In this document: piece by piece, positions 21,560 through 31,158 of the stretch | Numbering within the stretch: position 1 is the stretch's first letter | How the letters are laid out: the number at the start of each line of letters is the position of its first letter | From: Zygnema cylindricum | Lineage: Eukaryota; Streptophyta; Zygnematophyceae; Zygnematales; Zygnemataceae | DNA: 64,000 bases | NCBI GenBank assembly: GCA_037447655.1 | Contig: JBBHKE010000339.1 | Location: forward strand, 62,001 to 126,000 | Direction: 5' to 3' | Notes under the pieces: model-generated | Database searches by the model: none | What the model was told of the DNA's origin: nothing | Seen by the model: only the letters and a program-made list of their open reading frames with translations | Translations under genes and position numbers: made by a program

Positions 21560-22180
21560 CTAGTCTATTTTCCTTTCAACTCCCACACAAAAAAAACCAA
21601 AATACTCCCTCCCAATTTTTTTTTTCTTTTCCTTTTTCCTTTTCCTTTTATAAACCTTTATGACAATACCCTCACATTTTAAAAGGTCCATTAGATGAGC
21701 TGAAATAAACATTCGATCTTGCTGATCACATATTTTATTAAGCATCCCGATTTTCATAACCCGGAGCAAATATTTTATCCACCTCATCACTTTTTCATCC
21801 ACACACAACCTGATTTCTCTCTTGCAATCTAAACAGCCAGCCCTATCTCCAATCTGCAACATATACCTGGATGATAACCCTTTTACAGGCACATCTTCAC
21901 AAGCGACATCACACCAAGTAGTGATGTCAAATCCATCCACCTCCAAATATTCCCAAAAAACACTAGTCCCCACTAAGTTCCTTATAAGATCTACATCTTC
22001 CGTACTCATATTTTTATCCATGATAACTACCCCATTTTCTGAACTTCCCTCACTCTCACCCATGGAATTCTTTCCACTATCACTTTCTATTTCAATTCGC
22101 AATAAATATTTCTTCTCCCCTAAACCTTTAATCAAATATTTCTCTTCTCCCCTATCCTTTAAAACCTCTTCGAGTTTCAC
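21560..22180 (-). pseudogene. Degraded RNase H tail of the nested derivative
   Basis: The 206-codon frame contains FDITTWCDVACEDVPVKGLS, matching copia RNase H (ITTWSDSSYRDAPMRRCTS in the full element), then ICDQQDRMFISAHLMDL as a decayed counterpart of the FCDTQAAIPIAANLKHHF segment. The N-terminal 90 residues (glutamate/lysine rich) resemble no pol domain and bridge the deletion joining gag to RNase H. It ends in a lysine-rich tail just before the polypurine tract. Unlikely to be catalytic. Confidence 0.65.
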
Positions 22181-22221
22181 TTCTCCCCTTTTTCAGAATC
22201 CGTTGAAGTCTCCCTTTCCGA

Positions 22222-22881
22222 CTAGTTTTCTATTTCCCTATTATCTATAAAATTATTGTCATTAATTTTATCTTTCCCGTATTCACTTATGGATCCTAGA
22301 TCTGACTTTCTCATTTCTAAGTCATACACTCTACACTCCTCGAAAACCTCAAGTACCTCCTCTCTCTTTACTTCCCTTATACCTCCAAAAGTACACTGTT
22401 GCGTTCGTGGAATTTCTGTGTGCTTTTCTCTCTTCCCCATACTACTAATCCGGAGAAGCTCTAAAATATCTTCATCCTCTTTCTCCTCTTCCTTTTCTTC
22501 CTCCTCATCCACATTCCAACTTCTAAGTTTTTCCAAACAAGGGCATTCCTCCATATAATGACCCGGTTCCCTACAAAAGAAGCAAACACCCTTTTTCAAA
22601 GCTCCCCTTTCTTTTCCTCTCCCTCTATTTCCACCAAAGTTCCGATAAGGTTTACCTTTGTCTTTCTTCCTTTCATCACGCTTCCGCTCGTCACCACCTA
22701 TCCTCTCATCACGCTTCCGCTTATCACCGCCGTTCCTCTCATCACGCTTCCGCCAATCACCACCAACTGTAAATGCATTCACCCTGTTAATTCCCCTACG
22801 AAGCTCCAAAGTGCTTTCCCTCACATGAATTATCCCCATGGTAAAGCTCCAAGTCCATGAGGAGCCATCCATTGCCTGCAT
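22222..22881 (-). CDS. Gag C-terminal part with zinc knuckle, nested derivative
   Basis: A 219-codon open frame. A basic run of repeated units (GGDKRKRDERIGGDERKRDE) near residues 36-65 is a short internal duplication of about 10 residues. The CCHC knuckle CFFCREPGHYMEEC follows near residue 100, then an acidic stretch and KHTEIPRTQQCTFGGIREVK, which matches the segment before protease in Copia-R. The protease aspartate region is not present. RNA binding and packaging are the expected roles. Confidence 0.75.
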   Translation of the reverse strand: MQAMDGSSWTWSFTMGIIHVRESTLELRRGINRVNAFTVGGDWRKRDERNGGDKRKRDERIGGDERKRDERKKDKGKPYRNFGGNRGRGKERGALKKGVCFFCREPGHYMEECPCLEKLRSWNVDEEEEKEEEKEDEDILELLRISSMGKREKHTEIPRTQQCTFGGIREVKREEVLEVFEECRVYDLEMRKSDLGSISEYGKDKINDNNFIDNREIEN

Positions 22882-23109
22882 ACGACAAATGATGTTTTCT
22901 TACTCATTTGGGAGTTTCATCAGTAGTGTATTAATCTTCCTCTCCTCAGATTCTACATATCATGCACTAGCAAGCTCAACATATAGCGCAGCAATATCAT
23001 TGCAAAACTCTATCATGCTACCGCCTTTATAAGCATAGGCATCTATTTGTTGGTTTACTAATTGCTGCCTCTGAATAGTCTTACTTTTATAAATCTGACT
23101 TAGTGCTTC

Positions 23110-23601
23110 CTATATCTCTGAGGACTTCATTAAGTTTATAAGAGTGATAGCTATGGACTTGGACATGTTTCTAAGTATGAGATGCTTTGTTATAGTAATT
23201 TTGTATTCCCATATTTTTCTGTCATTTTCTTCAGTTTTAATCCCTACAAATGGAACCATAATCGAGAGCTTAGCTCCCCTCACCATCGGTGTTCCTTTTC
23301 CCATCTCCCATTTTTCTCCATCCACGGAACAGTTTTTCCCTTCACCTTCCGTTGCATCTGAACTCCGGTTGATATTCTGGGCAGCCTCAGATGATTCTCC
23401 ATAGTAAGCTCCTCCAAAGCTAGGTGGTGGACATCTCACTTGTCCCGAAACAATTCCCCATAAGTGCTTCTCCAAAAGCAATCCCTCAATAGTAAACTCC
23501 CAATAAGTGAAGTCTGTTCCATCGAACATAGGCACCCTAGATGGGGGGCCCATAACTTGAAACTCTGTGTGCTCTATTGCCCACAGAAATCGCGGATCCA
23601 A
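23110..23601 (-). CDS. Gag N-terminal part, nested derivative
   Basis: Open frame of 163 codons beginning in the leader; the gag-like sequence starts at MGPPSRVPMFDGTDFTYWEF and continues TIEGLLLEKHLWGIVSGQVR and FGGAYYGESSE, then IWEYKITITKHLILRNMSKS. The F-D-G-T-D-F-x-Y-W motif is typical of copia gag starts. A stop near 23110 separates it from the next piece, where YAYKGGSMIEFCNDIAALYV and VYNLLSYMQAMDG-type blocks can be followed to 22881. Confidence 0.75.
   Translation of the reverse strand: MDPRFLWAIEHTEFQVMGPPSRVPMFDGTDFTYWEFTIEGLLLEKHLWGIVSGQVRCPPPSFGGAYYGESSEAAQNINRSSDATEGEGKNCSVDGEKWEMGKGTPMVRGAKLSIMVPFVGIKTEENDRKIWEYKITITKHLILRNMSKSIAITLINLMKSSEI
23543..23557 (-). other. Half-tRNA primer site of the nested derivative
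   Basis: On the plus strand GGGGGGCCCATAACT lies directly against the LTR end at 23558. The central GGGCCCATAAC (11 bases) matches the initiator tRNA-Met anticodon arm; the outer bases differ from the 15-base perfect site at 13418-13432. Confidence 0.7.
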
Positions 23602-24712
23602 AAGAAGCTAATTTAGATAGTGCCGACTCAAAGTTGATTTAAACCCAAGTGACTGACCCCTTGACAGTCAAAATTCCAATATAGATTCACCCCTGTGAAA
23701 TAACACTTTCTGCGTGCTCAGTTTCACCACAAAATGCAAAGTTAGAATATGAGATTTGGACACATTCACCCACTTTGACTTTCCCTTAGAAATACCGCCA
23801 CCCTGGCAAACAAAATCTCTGAGCGAGAACACCTCTATGTAGCTTGGACTTCCTTGAGTCCGCAGCAAAAAGAATCACTGAAAATGGTCAAGTAAATTGA
23901 TAGTTTTGGCTGGCCAAAGTTTGCCATTTTATACAAGGTGCTCTCAAAATTTTCTAAGTCCTATTCCCCCTCTAAAACTCTATCTACTGAAGTACGGCAC
24001 CAATTAAAATAATGTGTCGTACAGAAAAGTACAGGTGCCGGTGTACTTTCTGTACGGCCATAGTACGACAGGGCCAAAATATCGACACATGTCATATCAT
24101 GATTAGTTTTTGTAATCCCCGAAGTTGCCGCAATCCAATGTGGTTTTGCCACGTGTCATTTGATGTGGCGCTGATCGCAAACCGCAAAAATCCTATTACG
24201 CGATTTTGGCATCCTTCGCAGCCGTCTGATTATATCCGGATTTCAATCGTAGCCGTCATAAATACTTGCGCGGTATTCTTTTTGATGTTAAACAAAATGC
24301 ACGGTATGTATTTGGTAACCGTATCGTACTTCGTATTTTATATAACTGTATCCATGCACTACGTATATATTTCCAGTTAAATGATAAAGTCTACGTGTAA
24401 CAAATTAAATAATTATCAAACCTTATATGTCTTAAAACTAGCTCTAGACTAAACGGTTAAAGCTACTGGCTATGATTGATTAACACACGGCAGGTACCAG
24501 GATCAATTCCTGGGTCCGTCAACTTGCTTTTGGTAAGTCTACCCAATTTAACCCTTTCTTCTCTATAGAGCTTAGGCAGCCATGGCTCTAGCTCCCTATC
24601 CAGCCTTCAGTGACTACAACAAGTGTGGGGGCTTGGAGAGGGGAGTTAGAGGCAGAGAGCCTCTGCCTTTTTCTATCCTATTTACAGACCTAGAAAATAC
24701 ACAAATATCACA
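23558..24712 (-). repeat. 5' LTR of the nested Copia-R derivative
   Basis: From TGTGATATTTGTG at 24712 to GAGTTTCA at 23558 on the minus strand, 1155 bp. It is followed on the right by the target duplication GAAGC. The hairpin CCAGGATCAATTCCTGG is at 24497-24513. Confidence 0.9.
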
Positions 24713-25270
24713 GAAGCATTACTGTACCTTATGTCCAATGCAGATGCTGTCCAAAAATTCGTGAGACAATTTCCTCCTCAATCGAAAATAATTCATTTAG
24801 ACTCATCTCAGTCAAACATACGGGCTGAAATTTACCTTTGAGCAAGCAGCTAAATATGTGGTTAGGTATCGTCGTGGTGGGATGCTCATGACAATCCTGA
24901 ATCTCAATGAAACCAGTTTGACCAATCCCCACCACCTCTGAGGAACCCGTGGCCTTCTAATAGGCCTTCAAAAACCCTGGCCATGGGAAATCCGCCATTT
25001 AATTTCGGAGACTGATTGTGTTTCCGTTGTGGAAACTAGGGGCACGATGCCCGCATGTGCCTGGATAAGTCAGCCACATGCACCCATTGGAACCAGAAGG
25101 GACATTATGTCCACCGTTGTCATGTTAAGGACCCTAATTTCTCATATCACAATCAGACTAGAACGGTGGAATTCATGCCCGTTTTGCCAAGCTGGTCACT
25201 CCTCCTACCGAGACATGGAAAGAGGCGACTATGCCTAAGATCTCTAGGAGAGAGAGGGAAAAGGCCGAGT
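24713..25270 (+). pseudogene. Gypsy-M copy 1 gag remainder and nucleocapsid
   Basis: Gag resumes as EALLYLMSNADAVQKFV after the nested element. The nucleocapsid has two zinc knuckles: the first is broken by a stop and a substitution (CFRCGN-stop-GHDARMC, near 25020-25060), and the second reads CTHWNQKGHYVHRC with Trp in place of the second Cys. Copy 2 keeps both intact as CFQCGKTGHDASMC and CTNCKQTGHFVYRC. Followed by PNFSYHNQTRTVEFMPVLPS and a lysine/arginine-rich piece. Confidence 0.75.
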
Positions 25271-25541
25271 AACAAGTCATGATGTCCGCCATGATAAAGG
25301 AACAATTTGCCGCCTTCATGGCCGAAATGAAACCCCAGTTCACGGGGATGGCAAGGACAATCGTCCACATGCCATCGTTGGCCGGCCGAATCCTTCGAGA
25401 TTCTATTGTCCAACAACGAGCAGCTACTTTGATAAGGGCTCGCCTGATCATAATCGGGACGGAAAATTACAAAATTCCCGTATTCCACTTTCTATCGAGA
25501 AAGTATCTCTTTGTCCTCTACTAGACACAACTTCTTCCATA

Positions 25542-26555
25542 GTGGCTAAAGCTCTCACCATTTTGGAAAGTACCATACATGATGCACACCGAGTCAAAGA
25601 ACGACTAAACATCCTTTCTGCCATGATTTATGAAGCCCCCAGGGCCTCTCCCTTTCCTAATGAGGTTCCCAAAGCCTCTCCCGTTGTTGATGAGTTTGCT
25701 GCAGCCGCCGCTTTGAGGGCATTGCAGCTAAACCATAGTCTTTCAGTTATTCAGCCGGTTATCGCGGATGAGCGCTGTGACCTTTATCCTCACATCAGTT
25801 TCTTAGACAATGCTCGAAAGTCCTTCTCCATTAATGGTGTTGCTCCTTCTCTACCTCTCATCGACACCGAAGCCAATCCCGTGATCCTCGGATCCGGATT
25901 TGCGCTCAAGCTTAGTCTGACCGCATACAAGTTTCAAGCCACGGCTACTTCGCTACTCACTTCGGCCGATACCACGGAGCCGGTACTTAGAATCACCAAG
26001 GACCCGCTCATCTTTCGATTCCAAAACGGAACCGAGGGTGAGTACGTGGAAGTTTCTGTCCAAGCATTGGTCACCAAATGCAACGACTACGAATGCTTAT
26101 TGGGACAAGGTGTTATCTTCCGAATCGGCGGGGGAGTACATATGCATGATCAAACCTTCTCCTACCGCCCCTCTAATTTTCCGGGAGGCAAAATTTGCCT
26201 CCCTTTTGTCTTTGCTCGCAAGCCATTGCCCACTATGGCACATTTCGCTTCCGCTCTCCCTACATTTTCCAGTATTGACCTTCGATATAGTTTTAGTGAG
26301 CCCGGTTTTCTCCTCGACTCGCGTCATCTCTTGGATATCGTCAAACCTGAGGTTTTTCTACACATTCTCCATGTGGTGGATAACGATACTAATGGGATGT
26401 TGAGTTTGCAGAGGGTTTATACATGTACAGGTGGTGATCAAGGGTTCCACATGGAGTGCCTCTCTCCTCCATTATCTTTGAAACCCGGTAGATCATTGTT
26501 GCTGTTCCAGGCCCTCGGTTGTGTTGACCTGCCCCTTTACGGGCTAAGAAGCTAG
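25542..26555 (+). CDS. Gypsy-M copy 1 protease fused to a PHD-like finger
   Basis: A continuous 337-codon frame. Residues 1-85 match the gag-protease linker of copy 2 (KALTILES.., FLDNARKSFSINGV). The retropepsin spans about 95-200: SLPLIDTEANPVILGSGFAL (catalytic D in DTE, where DTG/DSG is usual) and DYECLLGQGVIF. Residues 204-280 (MHDQTFSYRP, KICLPFVF, PGFLLDSRHL) match the post-protease part of copy 2. At about residue 280 similarity to copy 2 stops; the tail contains CTGGDQGFHMECLSPPL, the second half of a PHD zinc finger (Cys, His and Cys spaced as usual), with the final Trp-x-Cys pair lost. The methyltransferase, RT, RNase H and integrase expected in between are missing, so the frame looks like an internal deletion joining the start and end of pol. 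Confidence 0.75.
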   Translation: MAKALTILESTIHDAHRVKERLNILSAMIYEAPRASPFPNEVPKASPVVDEFAAAAALRALQLNHSLSVIQPVIADERCDLYPHISFLDNARKSFSINGVAPSLPLIDTEANPVILGSGFALKLSLTAYKFQATATSLLTSADTTEPVLRITKDPLIFRFQNGTEGEYVEVSVQALVTKCNDYECLLGQGVIFRIGGGVHMHDQTFSYRPSNFPGGKICLPFVFARKPLPTMAHFASALPTFSSIDLRYSFSEPGFLLDSRHLLDIVKPEVFLHILHVVDNDTNGMLSLQRVYTCTGGDQGFHMECLSPPLSLKPGRSLLLFQALGCVDLPLYGLRS

Positions 26556-26752
26556 GGGGGGGGGAATATTGGGTCCACTTCACTCTAAGGGAGTAATCTT
26601 CCCCTTCTGTTTTTGAGTTATTTTCACCTTTATTCATTCTCATGGTGTATATAGTTTTTGTCTTTTCATATTTATGTCCGTTTGCATATATGTTCCTATG
26701 CATGACTCTGCTTGTTGTGATGCATGTTCGCTTGCTTGCCTCTCATGCACGA
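26556..26752 (+). other. Untranslated 3' end of Gypsy-M copy 1
   Basis: A run of nine G follows the stop codon (26556-26565), a candidate polypurine tract. The next ~185 bp are AT-rich with a gtgtatatag box near 26646 and end CATGCACGACA at 26752, where minus-strand integrase of copy 2 begins. They do not match the TGTCATGCC LTR start of the family, so I cannot call them LTR with confidence. Confidence 0.4.
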
Positions 26753-26757
26753 CACCC

Positions 26758-27330
26758 TTAATCTGTGAGGACTTCGGTTGGCGCGCCGTACCTCATAAGG
26801 ACATATTCCTTAAAAGCGTCGATGATGAGCTTTGCAATTTTGTGTGGTAACGCTACTACTTCAACCCATTTGCTAAAATTTTCAATCATGTTCATTATAC
26901 ATTGTTTCCCCCTCCGTGATATGGGAAAGGGACCTGCCAAATCGCACGACCAGCGGTAAAATAACCCTTTGACGGGTAATGGTTGGAGGGTAGTATGCCG
27001 ATTGCTAAAAGAGGTACGTAGACAATCAGATATTGCACACTTGTGCAATACCGTTGCGACATCAGATTGCATCCTAGACCACCAATAGCGTGCTTGCAAC
27101 AAGCTTAAGGTGCGCTTGGTCCCATAATGATCCAGCTCATTGTGAATTTGTTCAATCAGCGAGAGGCGTTCAGTCGAGTGAGGCACGTGCCTGTGACTAC
27201 TGTCCGCTAACAATCGAACTAGCGATCCACCTAACCAAAGATAATTTTTAGCTCTTTTCTTTACTCGTTCCTCCTCCTCGGATGTACTGCCTAGTCGTAA
27301 GGTTTGTGAGGAGAGGAAAAGAATTAATGC
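26758..27330 (-). pseudogene. Gypsy-M copy 2 integrase, truncated
   Basis: The zinc-binding part reads IEQIHNELDHYGTKRTLSLL and HKCAISDCLR (His pair and Cys pair; the Cys spacing is four instead of the usual two). The core follows with YRWSCDLAGPFPISRRGKQC, NFSKWVEVVALP, and RYGAPTEVLTD with the second catalytic Asp. The codon after TD is TAA where CAA (Gln) is usual; three codons later at 26752 the reading passes into unrelated sequence. Catalytic Asp residues up to that point are intact. Confidence 0.85.
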
Positions 27331-27339
27331 TCGGTCTCT

Positions 27340-27900
27340 TCATGGATCTGGGGCAGAACAGGAGTCGGGCAGCGAAGCTAAAGAATGTGTGATATAAAAC
27401 TTTGTTGACATAGAAGCTAAGTCGTCATCGAAATTCTCTCGAACTGCATTGTCGGTGGTCCCTAGCAAAGGATTTTGGGACATGCCGTCTGCATTTAGGC
27501 TAAGTAATCCTAGACAGTGAATCAATTCCACATCATATTCTTGTATTATTAATGCCTATCGCGCTAATTTTCCTGACAATTTATAGTTCGTCATCAGCCA
27601 ATGTAAAGGTTGATGGTCGGTTAAAAGGGTAAACGGTTTTCCGTAAAGGTAGTGACAAAAGTGTACAATACCCCAAACTGCTGCCAGACATTCTCCTTCA
27701 TAACTACTGTAATTTGACTCCGCACAATTATTACTCTTGCTTGCGTAAGCGACCACGTATTCTTCTCATGTTAGTTCACGCTGAGTTAAGATGGCCGCAA
27801 TGCCAGGCTTTCCAAAGTCTGTTTGTAGGCAGAAAGGTAATTTTTGATTAGCAGGTCGGAGGATGGGAGCACTAGAGAGAGCATCTTCCAACTTCTGAAA
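27340..27900 (-). pseudogene. Gypsy-M copy 2 RNase H and tether
   Basis: Blocks read FCLQTDFGKPGIAAILTQ (first catalytic Asp in QTD), then VAYASKSNNCAESNYSSYEG, ECLAAVWGIVHFCHYLYGKP, TLLTDHQPLHWLM and, in the next frame, GLLSLNADGMSQNPLLG, the usual NADGLSR tether before integrase. Single stops near 27770 and 27550 break the frame; otherwise conserved. Confidence 0.85.
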
Positions 27901-28918
27901 ATCCACAATCTGATCAGGTCCCCATACAAAGGGGACCTCTTTTTTGAGTAGATCGTTCAATGGTGAAGCGACAGTGCTGAAACCAGGGAAAAATCTGCCA
28001 TAATAATTAGCTAATCCTAAGAAGGCTCGAAGACTCGTGACATCAACGAGGGTTGGCAGTTTGCTGATTGCCTCAGTTTTTGCTTTCAAGTGGTGTGATC
28101 CCTTCAAAAGAAATGAAATGTCAAAGGTAAGGCACACCCTTGAACTCGAAAGTACATTTAGTTGGATGACATTTTAATCTGACCTTTTTCAGTTCAGTTA
28201 TGACCCATTCGATATGAGCAACGTGATCTTCAACTGTGGCATAGGCGATAATCAAATCATCAATATAACATCTTGCAAACTTGTAACCACCTAAAACTGA
28301 ATCCATTACTTGTTGAAAAACTGCGAGGTCGTTTTTAAGTCCAAAAGGCATGACAGACCACTCCCAACGACCATCACTACCCCAAAAGGCGGTTTTATGC
28401 CTATCCTTCACCTCTTTTTCAATCTGGTGAAAGCCTTGTTGTTAATCCAAAATACTGAAATATTTAGCGCCTCCTACATGATGAAATATGTATTTGGCCA
28501 ATGACATTGGATGTCGATCTTATATCGTTCTAGCATTGAGTTCACGGAAATCGTGGCACATCAGGCGATTAGTAAAGTTTCTTTCGGCATCTTTTTTCCT
28601 GGGCATGACTGTGGGTGATGCAAAAGTAGAATCCGATCGATAAATGAGGCCTGCTTCCTCCTATTCAACGAAGCGTTGGTCCACTAATTCCCATTCCGTT
28701 TCCGATAAGCGGTGTTTCGGCTTGAAAATGGGACGATCGTCTTCAAAATCTATTGACAATTTATAGGTGGTATGGCGACCAAGATCATTCATAGAGAAAG
28801 CAAAAGCGTCAATTTTGCAGAGATCATCTTCGTTTAGTGAGTCATGTTCAGATTGAGAGAGATTAGAGCCAAATTTCCATTTAGGAGTTTTCGAACCTTT
28901 AATCGTCATTGCTTCCAT
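27901..28918 (-). pseudogene. Gypsy-M copy 2 reverse transcriptase
   Basis: The lead-in at 28918-28661 has LGRHTTYKLSIDFEDDRPIF and KPKHRLSETEWELV. A short degraded stretch near 28650-28420 holds FPGKKDAERNFTNRLMCHDF-type residues and a damaged first catalytic motif. The palm is open at 28411-28121 with KTAFWGSDGRWEWSVMPFGL, and ARCYIDDLIIAYATVEDHVA, an intact YIDD box. The thumb at 28137-27900 has LPTLVDVTSLRAFLGLANYY and GRFFPGFSTVASPLNDLLKK. Several single stops. Confidence 0.88.
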
Positions 28919-28940
28919 GGCTTGTGCAAAAGCTAGCTGT

Positions 28941-29290
28941 TCATCCGCGATAAGTGACTGACCTAATGAGTAAACAACCGGTGTTTCCTGTTAGCAATTT
29001 GTCCAATGGTGCCAGTTGCGAGTAGGAAGCTGCTGTCCAATGAGTGGGTGTTAACATAAGACTAGAGGGCGCTGATTGGGCAGTAGTATATGCTGGAATG
29101 GACCGTAAAATGTAGCAAGGGTTCAAGAAATCGTAGATGGTGGCTTCTAGAGAAGGTTTTATAAGGGATGGAAAGAGGAAAAATTGAGAAGGTGTCCCTC
29201 TAAAGGTGACTAGAGATCGTGTAAGTATGTGTTTAGAAATTGGTGATGCATTCCCCCCCCCAGCTGGTTGAGACAGATGGGTTTGTGTGT
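28941..29290 (-). pseudogene. Gypsy-M copy 2 spacer after the methyltransferase
   Basis: The C-terminal third of the 29690-28941 open frame, beginning after the methyltransferase motif X. It reads GGGNASPISKHILTRSLVTF, SLEATIYDFLNPCYILRSIP and TPTHWTAASYSQLAPLDKLL. No known domain. It occupies the same place as the glycine-rich spacer of Gypsy-A and leads to RT. Confidence 0.5.
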
Positions 29291-30245
29291 AACGACCTGC
29301 TGCAAACCCGAGGCCTAAGATAAATGAGAGAGATTTAGGGTCCATGACCAGACCTAAAAGGATGAAGCGCTGTCTTTTTGTGAGACCATGTGCAGCAGTA
29401 GTGTTGAGAGGGAAATGCATAAGGTGTTCTTGTTCTGTGGCTGTCGGTTCATCTAGGCCGCCTGTGTGAATATTTTTGAGTAGGTTCGGCCCATCACCAA
29501 AGAAAGCGTGAGAGTGGGGATAAGACACTAGAGTAGGGAGAACTTTGAGTGGTTGACCTGAAACATTGATGTTGTAATTCGGTAGGTGATCAGGCTGCAG
29601 GCATGTTGGACTTTGTGAAATGGAGAAGTGCAGTCCGAATATATGTAAAAGGTGGTCTGATAGAAAGATTTCCTTCTCTAAGGCGTCCAATATTAATCAA
29701 GTTGGTCCATTTAGATCGGACCTGATGAGCTAAGGACCCGTGGCAAGAGGCATCAGTAATAAAAGGAGGACCAATTAATGCTTCTATCCGTTTGTAATCA
29801 GCTAACACCGTAAGTCGATGATCGTTATAGACTGTCACGTTTTCCAAAATATATCCCAATGGTCAATCGAATGATTGCAAAAAATGCATGATACGAAGTA
29901 ATTCAAAGAATAATTTAGTGCGAGGGTCAGCTAAGCCGAGACCTTTGCCTGCTCGTGACATTCCCTGACACTCCCAACCGGCAAAGAGAAGATCGATTGG
30001 TTCCACATCGAGAAGGTGTTGGTTGCCTATCAAACAAATATCTTGAGGTAAGGTAGTATGCATGTGAGCAAAGGAAGATTTAGGGAAAAGATGTGGATAT
30101 TGTCCGTGTAAAAGATTACAGTGATGTGTTTGGGCTTTTCGAGCTAAAGGGTCAGTGTCAACTGAGTAGTAGTGCTTGATAAGTAATCCGTTGGGAAGAC
30201 ATGAGAGTAGAGAGGTACCTATGCCTGCGAATTGGTAAAAAATGA
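29291..30245 (-). pseudogene. Cytosine-5 DNA methyltransferase domain inside Gypsy-M
   Basis: Motifs in order on the minus strand: motif I FYQFAGIGTSLLSCL (about 30240-30195), SVDTDPLARKAQTHH (acidic residue binding the cofactor ribose), motif IV in DLLFAGWECQGMSRAGKG (about 29990-29935), KLFFELLRIMHFLQ, motif VI GYILENVTVYND (about 29860-29830), motif VIII-like HQVRSKWTNLINIGRL, a target-recognition stretch, then TEQEHLMHFPLNTT and LTKRQRFILLGLVMDPKSLS as motifs IX/X (about 29430-29320). The catalytic Pro-Cys-Gln reads Glu-Cys-Gln: the nucleophile remains but the proline is lost. One in-frame TGA (29863-29865) and a frameshift near 29590-29690 also break it. It is clearly diverged from the Gypsy-A copy, yet lies at the same place in pol. 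Confidence 0.87.
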
Positions 30246-31125
30246 CTAGACCATATTGATGAGGTTTGACCTGAATTGGTTTCTAATTAATGGGAAGAAA
30301 ACCAGAAGGATCTACAGAAATATGAAAAATAGGTGGAACCCGCGATAAAGGAATCTGAAGTGTGTGTTTGTAGATGTGATCAAACTCGCAAGAATCAATA
30401 ATAAAACCTGGATTATCGAAATGTTTAGACAAAGAAGGACTGTCGGGTAGAATTTCCTTTGCGGAAAGAGAATGAAAAATTTCAAATCCCACCGAATTTT
30501 TGAAATAAGCAGGGACAGATTGGGTTGCGTGAGCAATAATGGGTATGGGTTGGTGTGTTGAAATTAGAGGGAGACAAATTTTCTTTTCCGGATAATTGGT
30601 AGGGTGGTAGGAAAAAGTCTGATCGTACATATCAATGCCGCCTCCTACTCAAAAAATCACATCTTGCCCAACTAAACACTCGTAATCACTACATTTTGTG
30701 ACCAACGCGTGAGCACGAACTTCTGCAAAATCAGATTTTGTACCATTTTCAAACCTAAAGCAGAGTGGATCATTCGCAATTGCCAAAACTGGTTCGGTTG
30801 TTCCTGTTGAGGTGAGTAAACGTGTGGAAGTGGACTGAAGTTTATCAACAGTCAGACCTAGTTTCAGTGCAAAAGATGACCCCAAAATAACTGGTTTTGC
30901 ATTGGTGTCAATAAGTGGTAATGACGGTATGACACCATTGACTGAAAATGCACCCTTCCCATTATCTAGAAAACTTTTATGTGGGTCAAGTGAACTACGC
31001 TCGTCGGTAGAGATATGCCTAAAAGGGTCAAGATTACGGTTCATTTGTAAAGCCTCTAATGGTGCAAATGGGATAGATGTGACCGTAGTTTTTAGGTTGG
31101 GTAAATTGGAAATCATAGTAGACAA
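30246..31125 (-). pseudogene. Gypsy-M copy 2 protease and post-protease segment
   Basis: The frame at 31125-30649 has FLDNGKGAFSVNGVIPSLPL, IDTNAKPVILGSSFALKLGL and SDYECLVGQDVIF, a retropepsin whose catalytic motif is DTN (copy 1: DTE; consensus DTG/DSG), so the glycine is absent in both copies. After a stop at 30647 the reading continues at 30630-30283 with MYDQTFSYHPTNYPEKKICL and PGFIIDSCEFDHIYKH, parallel to residues 204-285 of the copy 1 ORF, and then enters the methyltransferase with a stop near 30281. Confidence 0.8.
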
Positions 31126-31158
31126 AATACAAAATCTTTCCTTAACCCTATGGCTGTC

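Larger units (their letters stand above)
20372..24712 (-). mobile_element. Non-autonomous Copia-R derivative with target duplication
   Basis: Two LTRs (20372-21546 and 23558-24712) with TG..CA ends flank only 2.0 kb of internal sequence: gag, a zinc knuckle segment and a degraded RNase H tail. Protease, integrase and RT are missing. The 5-bp sequence GAAGC precedes the left LTR (20367-20371) and follows the right LTR (24713-24717), and removing the element plus one GAAGC restores continuous gypsy gag reading frame. A half-tRNA primer site and polypurine tract are present, so it could be mobilised in trans by full Copia-R elements. Confidence 0.92.

Noticed and set aside
21560-21670. Basic C-terminal tail of the nested derivative as a nuclear localisation signal
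   Set aside because: The lysine run is encoded by a low-complexity ttttcttttcc tract and likely reflects slippage.
26556-26752. Short 3' LTR of Gypsy-M copy 1
   Set aside because: Has a G-run before it and ends in CA, but does not match the family LTR start (TGTCATGCC) at 16715 and 35231.
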